Below, in pieces: positions 36,250 through 47,484 of a stretch of 64,000 nucleotides of DNA (positions are counted from its first letter, which is position 1; each line of letters opens with the position of its first letter). The notes beneath the pieces were generated by a model, which made no database searches, was not told the DNA's origin, and saw only the letters and a program-made list of their open reading frames with translations. The DNA comes from Takakia lepidozioides. Taxonomy: Eukaryota; Streptophyta; Takakiopsida; Takakiales; Takakiaceae. Where the stretch lies: positions 32,965,053-33,029,052 of the forward strand of contig CM060732.1 in the NCBI GenBank assembly GCA_030704615.1, read 5' to 3'. The translations under genes were made by a program, and so were the position numbers.

Positions 36250-37083
36250 TTGCAGCTGCCAGCTAGGCCAGCCATTGAGCGCGCCATGGTTACACCTGGA
36301 GTTGTCATATTAGACAACCAGGATGACATTTTCTGTTTGAGTGGACCGGCAGGCAAGAGGTACCGGCCACTGCGGGTCTTGTTGGACTCGGGAGCTCAGC
36401 CATTGATGCTGGGCAGAGCTGCTATTGCAGGCTTGGGCCTCACGGAGGCGGATATGGAGCCTTGTCCTTTCCAGATACAGACGTCTCTGGGAGGATCGGA
36501 GCAGGCTCGGGGCATGACATGGTGTGAGTTGGCTATCAGACTACGGCCGGATCACCCTACAGATGGCTCAGTAATGCGAACCAAGGCCATTGTGACAGAC
36601 GCGGTCTCGTACGATGTCCTGGTTGGTGGGGCAGTGTTGTACCCCATGGGCTTCACCCTAGATTTTTGGGAGGAGTCAGCTTCCTATAGGCCTGGATGGT
36701 AGTCAGGGGAGGGCCGGTGTATGCAGCTCCCTGTGATGTTCATAGGAGGAGTTGCGGTTGCCCAACGAGGCAAGATGCCGACACTAGCAGCATTCACAGC
36801 GGCAGTGAATTGGCCTGGAGAGTTGCTTGAGGGCAATGCTCATTTAGAGGATGTGCCACCTCTGGGAGAGCAGGATGACATGTATGGTATGGCGGAGTTA
36901 CCTACCATGGTTTCTCAGACTCCATTGTGGAGCACGAGCAAGGATTTGCAGTGGGATGCTGATAGACGGGTGCAACAAGCCTGGGTGGAGGCTTTTGTAC
37001 CGTCAAGAGAGGAGGAGAGTGCGGGGATTGCACCAGGACCACCTCAGTTGTCTCCATTGGACACCACACCTATTGTGTGGTAG
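36250..37083 (+). pseudogene. Gypsy-1 aspartic protease and linker
   Basis: Retropepsin-like domain: RPLRVLLDSGAQPLMLG has the DSG active-site triplet. It is followed by a linker of about 120 residues. TAG stops at 36700-36702 and 37081-37083 lie in the same phase as the downstream methylase. Confidence 0.8.
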
Positions 37084-38346
37084 TATCCGGATGAAGAAAT
37101 TTGTCTTCTGGACTTGTTTGGCGGGATCAGCACCGAATTGGCTGCTGTGTTATAGGCAGGTGTACGAGTTTGGCGTTACCTGTATGTGGAGAGGGATGAG
37201 ACTGCACGACACGTTTCACTTTGCCATGTTGTTCAGTTGGTGCAGCAGTACCCTGAGTTGTTGTCGGTGTCTGCAATTCGTGGATATCAGCAGGCCTTGC
37301 CAGCAGACATTTCGTTGCTGGGGGCGCAGGATTTGGAGCGGGTTGGCTCCATTGATCTGGTAGTGGCAGGTTGGCCCTGCCAAGGGCATTCATCATCCGG
37401 GCATGGCAATGGATTGCGAGACTCGCGGTCGAGTCTGTTTTGGGAGATGGTGCGGGTTTTGCGCCACTTACAGCTTCATCAAGCTGTATCTCCAGCATAC
37501 ATCTTGGAGAATGTGCCACTGATGGATGATTCTCGGGCCAGGGTGATGGTCAGTGTGCATCAAGTCCGGTCGTGGCTTGGGTCAACAGTGTTGGTAGATG
37601 TAGCTACAGTGGGGTCACGGGCTCATCGTCCACGGCTATGGTGGACTAACTTGATGCCACCCGCACTGCTCAAGCGTGCATTTGATGGGGTGCAGCGGCC
37701 AGCACATCTCACAGTGGATAGCATTCTGGACACAGGGAGACAGTCTCAGCGTGTGAGACACGATGACCATTCGCCTTTGGCAGTGGTCAACAAGGTGGGT
37801 CAACCACGAGCAACATTACCTACACTGCTCAGCTTCCCAGGATCGCATGTTTTCCGGGATAGTGGACCTGGCCTCCTGTGGGATGCTCAGTTGCAGCAGT
37901 TAGTGGAGCCTAATGCTGACGAGTGTGAGCGGGCAATGGGTTTAACCACTGGTACCACGGCGGTGTCGTCTCTTTCTGAGGCATCACGTCGTCAAGTGTT
38001 GGGGTAAGCAATGGATCTCAATTGCTTGACCGGGATTATCAGCTTAGCTATGGCTGAGCAACGCAGAGTGCGGAGTACACTTCCCTCGATGGTCTCTCTG
38101 CCTACCGAGACGGTACAGGCAGTGAGTGGGGGCGAGCATGTGAGGACCACGGGGTACATGCATCCATGGCACACATGGGAGGTGCTCGAGGTTCAGAGGG
38201 AGTTGGCAACCAAGGTGGCGATGAAAGATGAGGTTGGGGATTTCTCTCGGGTGGAGGAAGTCCTTGAGGATGAGATGATGGGGCAGGATGAGGCCTTATC
38301 ACTGACTAAGCAGGTAGGGAGTACTGCTCAAGAGGTTGCAACATAG
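37084..38346 (+). pseudogene. Gypsy-1 DNMT3-like cytosine-C5 DNA methyltransferase
   Basis: C5-methylase motifs occur in unpermuted order: motif I LLDLFGGISTEL, motif IV VVAGWPCQGHSSSG with the catalytic Cys in PCQ, motif VI YILENVP, motif VIII SRAHRPRLWWTNL, and a motif-X-like end around RRQVLG and AMDLNCLTGII. The RYLYVE and AHRPRLWW segments resemble DNMT3 more than DNMT1 or CMT. It is fused in phase between protease and RT. TAG at 37153-37155 (just after motif I) and TAA at 38005-38007 break this copy, so it cannot make an intact enzyme. The SAM loop has Ser where Gly is usual (GIS). The product would methylate cytosines in DNA; target and role are unknown. Confidence 0.85.
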
Positions 38347-39850
38347 CAACCACTGGACGCGTCCTCTACCTCTAAGCCCACTGGACTTAAGGTTGCAGTT
38401 ACGGAGGACAATTGGGAGCCTGACATTGGACCCATTGTCACCGGAGGAGAGAGACGACGTATATGGCGGTTGCTGAGGGCTTATAGGAATTGCTTTGCTT
38501 TCAGTTTGAAGGACTTGGGAGCACTGAAGGGTCAAGAGATCCGTATTGAGTTGGCCACTGACACGCCAATCTTTCGGAGACCCTATAGAAACAGTGACAT
38601 GGAGAGGTCTTTGATTCAGATGAGGACTCAAGATCTCTGGGAGGCAGGTTTGGTGGAGCTCTCTGGTGGAGAGTATGCTTCAGCCACAGTGATGCCAGCC
38701 AAGAAGGATGTCTATGGCAATTGGACGGAGAGACGTATGTGCGGTGATTACGGGCCTGTAAATCGTCAGATCAAGTCCGATAAGTATGCCATGCCAACAC
38801 CAGAGGAGATCTTTGATGCCATCGGGCATGCTAAGGTCTTTAGCACTTTGGATTTACGATCCGGATATCACCAGTTGCCAATCAAGGAGGCGGACAAGCA
38901 GAAGACGACATTCTGGGGGATCAATGAGCACGGCAAGGATTGCCTATATCAGTGGCAGTTCTTACCATTTGGCTTAAGAATGCTCCTGCAGAGTTTCAGA
39001 GAGTCATGGATAGGATTCTAGCAGGGGTGGACTTTGCTCGGTGCTACATAGATGACATCATCATCTTTAGTGTTACGATGGAGGAGCATGAGAGACACCT
39101 TCAGGTGGTATTGGAGCGCTTGAGAGCGCACGGATTGAAGTTGCACCGGGAAGTGCAAGTTTTTCCACAACCAGATTGAGTATCTGGGTCACATGATATA
39201 TCCTGGAGGATTGGGGGTACAACAGACTAAGGTAGAGGCCATTGCACAAATTCCACGCCCCACGGATGTGAGCCGAGTTCGAGCTTTCATGTGGTTGGCA
39301 AACTATTATAGAGGTTTGTCAAGGGATTTAGTACCATTGCAAAGGCTCTAACCAAGCTGACCAAGGTGGACCAGGAGTGGCAGTGGGAAGATGAGCAGGA
39401 ACGAGCTTTTCAAGAGCTCAAGGTGAGGTTGACCTCGATGCCTATCCTGCGACGACCTATCAGGGGGCGTCCCTTTCAGCTGCATACGGATTGAAGCATG
39501 TTGGGGCTTGGAGCGGTGCTCACACAGGTGGATGATGAGGGAAGAGAGTTCGTAGTGGCTTATGCTAGCCGCTCAAACAACGCTGCAGAGGCTAAGTACA
39601 GCTCATATGAGGGAGAGTGCTTAGCTGCAGTGTGGGCCGTGGCACACTTCAGGTGCTATCTATACGACAATCTTTCACCCTTGTCACGGATCACCAGCCA
39701 CTCAAGTGGTTGATGGAGTCAGACAAGCTTACGGGGAAGCTTGCACGGTGGGCACTCATACTCCAGGAGTATGACTTTCAGGTTGTGCATCGACCGGGTT
39801 TGGTCAATCGGGATGCGGATGGATTGAGTCGCAATCCATGCATGAGCCAG
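38347..39850 (+). pseudogene. pol: Gypsy-1 reverse transcriptase and RNase H
   Basis: RT: RRMCGDYGPVNRQI, FSTLDLRSGYHQLPI and the catalytic CYIDDIIIFS (about 39.04 kb). RNase [30 protein letters not shown] and [12 protein letters not shown]. Frameshifts near 38,978 and 39,150 and a TGA near 39,493 (where Trp or a similar residue is expected before SMLGLGAV) break it. Confidence 0.9.
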
Positions 39851-40149
39851 CAAAATGACACTGGAGCTCGGTGGCATGGTGAGACGGACGAGGAGATGGT
39901 GCCGGGATGGCATGCATCTGCATTTTTGTGTATCTTGGCATCGGGAGGTTAGGTTGGACCTACAACAGGGATGACTGTAGACGGAGTGTCTGAGGACCCT
40001 GAGGCTAGTGATGAGCCAGTGGTGCCAGAGATATACATGAGGATTCGGCTGTGTTGGACTACCTCCGCACGGAGACACGGCAGCCACTGTGACTGCCAGG
40101 GAGAGGGATCGGATCCTGCAACGAGCCAAGAGGTTCAAGTGGGAGGGGA

Positions 40150-41110
40150 ACACCTACTTCGAGTGTGGGAGGATGGTCGGGTGAGGATTGTGCCTCACCC
40201 CACACAGCGTGCACGGTTAGTGCGGCATGCCCATGAGGAGTTGGGGCATTTTGGAGTGCGACGCACTCACAGTTTACTGCAGGGGCAGTATTGATGGCGT
40301 GGTATGCATACAGAGGTGCAACAGTTTGTGGCTAGGTGCATGGTGTGTGACAGGGTGCGTGCTTCATTCAACACCCCTACACCACAGTTGCATCATTTAC
40401 CAATCATGGGATTGGGCTACAGGTGGAGTCTTGACTTCGCAGGACCGTTGCCACTTACTATGCGCCACCACAAATATGTGTTGGTGATGGTGGAGCACTT
40501 CTCCAAGTGGATTGAGTTGGTTCCATTGCCTGACAAGGCTAGTGAGGGGGCTGCGTATGCATTCTTGGATTGTATGCTTAGCCAATTTGGTGCTCCAGCT
40601 GAGGTACTCACGACAAGGGAGAGAGTTCTTGGGGAGTTTCAGGCTTTGTGTGATAAAGCCTTGATAGACCACCGCACCACTTCTCGGGATCATCCTGAGG
40701 CCGATGGCTTGGCAGAGAGAGTTGTTCAGACGGTGAAGAGGGGTTTGCGCAAGTATGGCTTGCAGAAGGGACACCTAGGAGATTGGGATCTTCAGGTTCC
40801 TTGGTTAGCCATGGACTACAGGTTCAGCAAACAAACATCACTTGCCTCCTTCTCACCATATTTCCTTCTCTTTGGCCGAGAGCCGGATCTACATGCAGCC
40901 ATTCGTAGGGACACTGCTCAAGTCCTTAACCTTGACGATCCGGACATGTGGGTACGTGCATGTGATCAGCGTGCAGAGTTGTTCAAGAAAGTCGTGCCCA
41001 TGGCTTTTGAGAACCTTGCCATTGCGCAGCACCGTGCTACGTTGAGGTATGCCACTATACGTGGTGGAGGATATCGTCCTGGGGTTCGGAGGTTTAGCCC
41101 TGGTGACTAT
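40150..41110 (+). pseudogene. Gypsy-1 integrase
   Basis: HHCC zinc-binding part (HAHEELGHFGVRRTH ... CMVC), interrupted by TGA near 40.29 kb, then the catalytic core with the first Asp in WSLDFAGPLP and the Glu in ADGLAERVVQT. The expected second Asp region (about 40.60 kb) reads TTRERV, and the usual GREF is present only in another frame, so the D,D-35-E triad is broken. The C-terminal part continues to RRFSPGDYV, after which the phase changes. Confidence 0.85.
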
Positions 41111-41149
41111 GTTATTTGCAGCAGACTGCTCCTACGACTCTGGATGTTA

Positions 41150-41469
41150 CTGCAGGGCGTGTTATTCTGAGGGTTCGAGAGGTGTTGCCCTCAGGGGTCC
41201 TGATCTTGGAGGGTCGGGATGGCATGACTTAGAAGGACTATGTGCGTAATTATGCGCCATGTCACCTTCCCAATGTCGATGGCAGAGTTGACCCAAACTT
41301 GGCAATGGTACCTGCAGGTTTGAGGTGCATGCTCTGTGGGTCTGCCAAAGGGTCTGCCACCATGCTGGTGTGTGATCGATGCTCAAGGGGTTGGCATATG
41401 GGATGCTTGACACCACCTCTTGAGAAGGTTCTTGACGGAGATTGGTTGTGTCCACACTGCTTGGGATAG
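41150..41469 (+). pseudogene. Gypsy-1 C-terminal PHD finger
   Basis: After the integrase and one frameshift, the frame leads into CMLCGSAKG, CDRCSRGWHMGC and DGDWLCPHC, a complete Cys4-His-Cys3 PHD finger (41326-41463), then stops. A TAG at about 41,230 lies between integrase and PHD. PHD fingers read histone H3 tails. Here it occupies the place where chromoviruses carry a chromodomain, so a targeting role is a reasonable inference. Confidence 0.85.
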
Positions 41470-41728
41470 TGGCAGTGGACATGACTGGAGGCAGCTAACA
41501 AGACATGGGAGGCCAAGCTCATAGGAGTCAATACATGAGATCCCAAGCTCAAGTTCACAGGTTGTAAGACGGCGACTAACGATGGGGCAACTTTTGCACC
41601 CGGTCTCTTGATCTATCGAGTTTGAGTGTAATAGGGATAGTGGTGGAGGACTTAGTGAGGCTATGGTCACTATCACATCTTGTGGCTACCTGGACTTAGA
41701 GGGACCTAAGCACCAGCTAGGGGGCGAT
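41470..41728 (+). other. 3' untranslated part of gypsy-1 with polypurine tract
   Basis: Noncoding sequence between the PHD stop and the LTR. It ends in CTAGGGGGCGAT, a polypurine-like tract, immediately before TGTGTGGACTAG. Confidence 0.5.
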
Positions 41729-42235
41729 TGTGTGGACTAGTGACTGCCATAGTGGGCAGCATAGTGGCAGCCTAGTGACTGACTAGTTGTAGCCTAGTGG
41801 TTGGACTAGTGGCTGGACCAGTGGTGGACTAGTGATATACTAGTGTGTGGCGTGCACATGTGTTGTGTGGTTTTGGACAGCGATGTAGTTGTGTAGCGAT
41901 ATGTATGCGCACGACAGCTGTCAAGTTAGTTTACCACTAGTGTGAAACTAGCTAGAAAATAGCTAGCTTTTACATATTGACATTTGGGATTGGCCCAAGT
42001 GTCAATCCAGGGGTCAAGGCAGATTTAGGCCCTGGAGTGGTTATCTTCACGGCAAGCGCGGGAGGCTCATCTTTCTCGAGTTGAGCCTCACCGCGCCTAG
42101 CTATGGCGCCGTAGTGTGGATTCCCCATGGCGTGGGGTGCACTTGGCTTGACTTGTATTTGAGTGATGAGGTTATATATGCATGAGTTTATGCTTCAGAT
42201 TTGTGAGCTCGTGCTTGTATTCTTCTTCTTTATCG
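41729..42235 (+). repeat. 3' LTR of gypsy-1
   Basis: Begins TGTGTGGACTAGTGACTG directly after the polypurine-like tract and runs to about 42,235. The 3' boundary is uncertain because a second copy of the LTR head follows at once and no CA terminus is clear. Confidence 0.6.
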
Positions 42236-42237
42236 AT

Positions 42238-42434
42238 TGTGTGGACTAGTGACTGCAATAGTGGGCAGCATAGTGGCAGCCTAGTGACTAACTAGTTGTA
42301 GCCTAGTGGTTGGACTAGTGGTTGGACCAGTGGTGGACTAGTGATATACTAGTGTGTGGCGTGCACATGTGTTGTGTGGTTTTGGACAACGATGTAGTTG
42401 TGTAGCGATATGTATGCGCACGACACTCTCCCTG
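42238..42434 (+). repeat. Truncated second copy of the gypsy-1 LTR head
   Basis: Nearly identical to 41729-41924, with a handful of differences, mostly C-to-T or G-to-A. It breaks off at GCGCACGACA, where gypsy-2 begins. Confidence 0.85.
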
Positions 42435-43350
42435 GAATATTTGATGGATGATACAACTCCAATAATGAAACATGAAAGACTGGATGGATGCGCATACTTC
42501 GTGGGAATTCAAGCCGAAAATTGACCTGATTTATTTGTCGAATAATTTTGAATGGTCCCAGGCGTTGATAATCCAACTTCCTTGATGGTTGTGAGGTTTG
42601 TATGTCCCGTCGAAGAAGCCACACACGATCTCCGACCTTGAACTGGGGTTGGAGTTGATGATGGTGATCTGCATACTCCTTCTATTGTTTTTGAGCTTCC
42701 GCGAGGCGGAATATAAGCTCGTTGTGAATCGTACCAAGATGAATAGCAAGGTTTTCTGCAGTAGGGTTTCCAACAGTTTTCATGTGGAAAGGGTTTGCTC
42801 GAGGATGATGAGCATAATTGGAGAAAAATGAAGTTTGTTTGGTCGAAGCATGTATAGTGTTGTTGTAGGCAAACTCAGCTAATGGCAGAAGGTTCGTCCA
42901 ATTATCTTGGTGATAATTTATCGTACAACGAAGATATTGCTCCAAAATCTGGTTTACACGTTCGGTTTGACCATCAGTTTGTGGATGATTAGCTGTAGAG
43001 AGATTGATCTTAGTATCCAATATGTGAAATAATCCCCTCCAGAAATTTGATATGAACTGTGGTTCTCGATCAGATACGATGTCCTTCGGGAGTCCATGAA
43101 TGCGGTAGATATTATTGAGGAATAGTCTTGCAGTTTCCTCGCCTATAATTGTCTTATTACATGGAATGAAATGTGCCATCTTCGTAAAACGATCCACAAT
43201 AACAAGGATTGAGTCGGTGGTCTTGGAAATTGGAAGGTCCGTAATAAATTCCATAGACAAGGACGATCATGGACCTTTGGGAATGGGTAATGGTTGAAGA
43301 AGGCCGTAAGGTCAATGTCGTGGTCCCTTCGCCCTAGCACATGTGTCACA
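42435..43350 (-). pseudogene. Gypsy-2 integrase and truncated C-terminus
   Basis: Catalytic core with SMEFITDLP, IVSDREPQF and HPQTDGQTERVNQ, so the D,D-35-E residues are present. The GPY-like post-core region follows in another frame (42773-42435) and is truncated at 42,435. Confidence 0.88.
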
Positions 43351-43467
43351 AGATTTTACAAATTCTTTCACGAGTTTCCACACCTGCGGCCACCAATAGT
43401 CCCTAGATATCAATTCCATTGTTTTGTTGAAGCCGAAATGTCCTGCAGCCGGAAGATCATGACATGT

Positions 43468-44259
43468 TTAAAGAATTCGAAGTCGTATAGGTCCTAGAGG
43501 TACATAGAGAAGTCCCTTGAAATAAAGTAAGTCAACTTTGGATTCGAAGTCGTTTGTAACATGTGGGTTGTCTTGAGGTCGATTTAGTTGACTTCGTAGT
43601 GTCGAGGCAAATTGGTCGCTCTTCAGTGCTTCTTGAATCTCCTTTATGATCTCTACATCGTCATAGGTGGACATGGATAGCATATTCAATTGGAGATTTG
43701 CTGGTTTCAAGATGATGGATTTCTGTTGGTCAAAAGCTGCTCCCCCTTCTTTTGGCGCAAGATACGATCGTCGAGAAAGAGCATCTGGTTTTCCTTGAAG
43801 ATGTCCGGGACGGTAGGTAATAACAAAATCAAACCTTGCTAGTGACATACTCCATCTCGCTTGACGTCGATTCAAAACACGAGCACTCATAAAATACTCG
43901 AGGTTTTTGTGATCGGTATAGACAGTGACATGATGTTTAGCTCTCTCCAATAGATGATGCCACTCCTCAAAAATATCGATAATCGCTAAAAGTTCTTTGT
44001 CATGGATTTCATAATTGATCTCCACAGCGAAAAATTTGCGAGAACGAAAACCAACAGGGTGAAGTCGGCCATCTGTACCGTATTGAGAGAGTATTGCGCC
44101 AAGTACAAAGTCCGATGCATCTGCTTCCAAAAAGAATGGTTTAGATAGGTCTGCATGTACCAGTATTGGAGCCGTTGTACATGTCTGCTTCAGCCTTTCA
44201 AATGCTTGGTCAGCCTTCTCGTCCCATACAAATTTGTCATTCCCTATGAGTTGTGTCAA
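43468..44259 (-). pseudogene. Gypsy-2 RNase H
   Basis: Open frame of 263 codons with FFLEADASDFVLGAILSQ, NYEIHDKELLAIID, VYTDHKNLEYF and RPGHLQGKPDALSRR, the usual RNase H landmarks of Ty3/gypsy. Confidence 0.9.
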
Positions 44260-45150
44260 TGGTGGAGCAATTTTGGAGTAGTCCTTGATGAAGATTCTAT
44301 AGAAATTTGCAAATCCTAGAAAACATTGTACATCTCGGACCGAAATTGGTTTAATCCACTCGATGATGGTTTGTATTTTTTTCTGATCGATAAAGACTCA
44401 TTTGTCGGAAATAGTGTAGCCCAAAAATTCGACTTCAGATTGGTGGAAAAAATATTTTTCCAACTTGGCATATAGTTTTTTTTCCCTCAATTTATCAAGG
44501 ACAAGGCGTACATGACGACCATGTTCTTCTTCATATCAAAATGTCGTCCAAATAGATGACTATAAAGTCATCTAAAAATTCTCGAAAGATCTCATTTATC
44601 ATGTGTTGAAAAATTGTTGGAGCATTTGTAAGACCAAAAGACATAACACTGTGTTCGAAATGTCCGTACCTTGTGCGAAAAGCAGTCTTCCATTCGTCTC
44701 CTTCTTTTATTCGTACAAGGTTGTAAGCTCTTCTCAAATCGATCTTTGTGAAAAAATTTGCTCGTCCAAGTTGTTCGAGGAGTCCAGAAATCAGCGGTAG
44801 TGGATAACGATTTTTTATAGTGACTTTGTTGAGCCCATGATAGTCCACACACATGCGTAACGATCCGTCCTTCTTCTTCACAAATAAGATAGGTACTCCC
44901 GCGGGTGATTTTGAATTTCGAATGAAATTCTTTGACAAATTTTCATCAATATATTCGCGTAAAGTAGCCAGCTCCGTCTGAGATGAATCGTAGATTGGGC
45001 CGAATGGTGGTTGAGCTCCTTCTTGCAACTCAATTGCACAATCATAAGGTTGATGTTTTGGCAACACATCTTTGAAATCTTGATATTGAGTGGGTAATGT
45101 CGAAGTACCTTGGTCTGTTGTGGTCTTGATCGGAGTCGCATAAAGTGCAA
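44260..45150 (-). pseudogene. pol: Gypsy-2 reverse transcriptase
   Basis: Shows [47 protein letters not shown] and the catalytic [10 protein letters not shown] stop and frame change follow at about 44,531, before the connection domain. Confidence 0.9.
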
Positions 45151-45205
45151 ATGTCGCTTCTTACTTCGTAGCTCTCATGAAGGCTCTAGCTCCAAGAAAG
45201 AGGGG

Positions 45206-45655
45206 TTAAATACCTTTGGTACTTTTGCATTTTTGTCTTGCCGAAATTTTTCGTGATCGCCAGTCGATGTTAGGATTATGAAGTATAAACCAGGGAAGTC
45301 CAAGGATCACATGATTCGTTGGAAACTGGATGACATTGAAAACAATCTGTGATGCTTGATTTTTAAGCTTCACTTCAAGGAGTCGAGTTTCATGGTCAAT
45401 ATTTCCTGATGCTAACGGTCGTCCATCGATGACTTCAACAGGGGCCGAGAATTTCTTTCTTACGAACGTTAAATTGTGTTGCTTCGCAAAGTCTTTGTCA
45501 ATAAAACACGCTGAAGCGCCCGAGTCCAAAAGTGTTTCTATAGAGATATCTCGATTTTGCATCCTGATCTTTACTGGAACTGTGAAACAAGGTATAGGGT
45601 CTGGAGGTAGAAAGAGACATTTTTTGGGTGAGGAATTTAGGATGTCCAGCCGCAT
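45206..45655 (-). pseudogene. Gypsy-2 aspartic protease
   Basis: Retropepsin domain with TLLDSGASACFID (active-site DSG) and NHVILGLPWF. Open over about 150 codons, but separated by stops from Gag and RT. Confidence 0.85.
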
Positions 45656-45699
45656 GGTCCCTACTGTGACTGGACATCTTCGTTTTCCGACCCCCCCGT

Positions 45700-46706
45700 A
45701 TCGAACACTTGAATTGTGCCCCGAACTTTGAATCTTCTCTTGTTGGGGCAGTTTAATGCTATGTGATCATCTTCTCCGCAATAAATGCATAATCCATTCG
45801 AACGCCGTCTTTGTTTTTCTTGTAGCGTCAATGGCTTGAATCGGACAGTATCAATCTACATAGAATCATTATCGGGTGTCTGATGGATCGTTGTGTTTGA
45901 TGCCATAGTAGCAGCGGCATGGTGCGTCGTTGACCATCCAGATCGCCTCTCTTGACGTCTTTCGAACAAACGATTATCGTATGCAATGACTTGGGTGATG
46001 AATTCGCCCAGTGTACTCACGTTTGGCATTGTCAGCAACAAATCTTTTACATCCCTTTTAGGCCATATCGAAACTGATTAATGAGGCTCTTCTCATTCTA
46101 GTCGAGGTCGCACGCAAGTTGTCGAAATTCGGCAACATAAACGGAAGCTGGACGTGCTCCCCGTCGAAGATTTCGCATCTTTGTCTCTGCAACTCTCTCT
46201 CTATCATTCTCTCCAAACGTTGTAGTGAACTCGGACATGAACGCTTCAAAATTGTATAGTAAATGCGAATTTTTCTCTAATAGCAGTGCAAGCCAAGATA
46301 GGGCAGTGCCTGATAGAAGGGTGCCCACGAATCCCACTTGAATACCTTCATTAGGGTAGGGTTGTGGATGTAGTTGCAGGAACAATCGTACTTATTGAAC
46401 AAAACCGTGAAATCTTGATCTCGTCCCATCAAATTTCTCGGGCATGCTGACCTTTGGTTCCCTTGTAATCTGTTGAAGATTTAGAGGAACCGTTGCAGTA
46501 AGAGTTGTTATAGTAAGGACTCGTAAGGTTGAAGATCCATTGTTTGACTCCTTTAACTCTGAAATTTGTTGTTGTAAATTCTTGAGAGCGTTGCCAAGAT
46601 CTTGAGACTGATCAGCTTGTAGTTGGGCAGTAGAGGTACGAAGTTCTTGCATCTGGAGCTGAAGACTCTGCATTGTGGCGACCATTTCCGCAAATGTGCC
46701 TTCCAT
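45700..46706 (-). pseudogene. gag: Gypsy-2 Gag with CCHC knuckle
   Basis: Starts at ATG 46706 with a coiled-coil-like Gln/Leu-rich N-terminus (QSLQLQMQELRTSTAQLQ). Capsid part: NEGIQVGFVGTLLSGTALSW. Zinc knuckle: CIYCGEDDHIALNC, near 45.77 kb. Interrupted by stops near 46,390, 46,098 and 45,856. Confidence 0.85.
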
Positions 46707-46739
46707 CTTAACTAACTAAGGAACAAACTTTAGTCTTGC

Positions 46740-47395
46740 CAAACTGTCAAGGACGAGAACATGACTGAACACAAACAAGAGATCAGACTAGAGGTATAAG
46801 ACTAGACAAGAAGTCAAGGTCGGCGTGGCCGAATGCATGATGAGTAAATAAGAATCAAGACGATCTTTATAACAATGAACAAGAGTACAAGATATTGAAA
46901 CGCGACTTGAATACTGGAATGTTGGAAACTGGACTGGAGTACCCGATACTGGAAACTAGGCTAGAGTACTGGGAACTGGACTGGAGTACTGGGAACTGGA
47001 AACAAGAGTAGCTTGAACTGGTGTTGGCGAGACTGAAGACTGTCCAGTCTCGCCTCCTATATATACTGGCTACTATGAGGTTCCCTAAAAGACTTCCCCA
47101 AAGGAGGATTCTTGATGGAGAAGTCTCCAAGGTTAAACAAAGGTTTCTTGATGGAGAAATTTTCTTTAAACAAAAGAGGTATCTTGATGGAGAAGTTTTA
47201 TCTAAAGGAAGCTTCCTGAGCAGTTTCCCAAGTTACTCTCGATAATTTGGTAACTCTCGGTAACTTGGTAACTAATGATAACTTATGATAAATCATGGTA
47301 GATCATGATAGATCATGATAACTTTTGGTAACACGATAACTCGATAACTTCTGGTATTTACTCAGGGTAAGTTCCTCTGAGCTATGTCCGTGACA
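46740..47395 (-). repeat. Gypsy-2 LTR and leader
   Basis: On the minus strand the LTR starts TGTCACGGACATAG at 47,395 and contains a TATA-box-like TATATATAGG near 47.06 kb, consistent with a promoter for gypsy-2. The border between LTR and leader was not resolved, and no tRNA primer site was recognised. Confidence 0.6.
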
Positions 47396-47484
47396 CCCCA
47401 GACCTTGGTCGCTTTCCGGCTCGCTTGCTTACTCAATAGTTTTTGGTCAGTTAACGGGTTTGCACCGTTCTTAGGGTTACTACC

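Larger units (their letters stand above)
34271..42235 (+). mobile_element. Gypsy-1: decayed Ty3/gypsy element with DNMT3-like methylase and PHD finger
   Basis: Order on the plus strand: Gag with two CCHC knuckles, aspartic protease, DNMT3-like cytosine methyltransferase, reverse transcriptase, RNase H, integrase, PHD finger, polypurine-like AGGGGGCG, 3' LTR. RT before RNase H before integrase is the Ty3/gypsy order. Successive frames from protease to RT (36250-38980) lie in one phase, separated only by single stops, so the ancestor had one long pol frame with the methylase inside it. Later parts carry frameshifts. The 5' LTR is not found, so the copy is incomplete. Confidence 0.9.
42435..47395 (-). 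mobile_element. Gypsy-2: decayed Ty3/gypsy element, one LTR
   Basis: Minus-strand element in the order LTR, Gag with CCHC, protease, RT, RNase H, integrase, post-integrase end. The post-integrase region reads HPVFHVSLLELYHPS and is then cut by the gypsy-1 LTR fragment at 42,435, so any chromodomain and the 3' LTR are missing. Its sequences differ clearly from gypsy-1, and it has no methylase or PHD. Confidence 0.9.
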
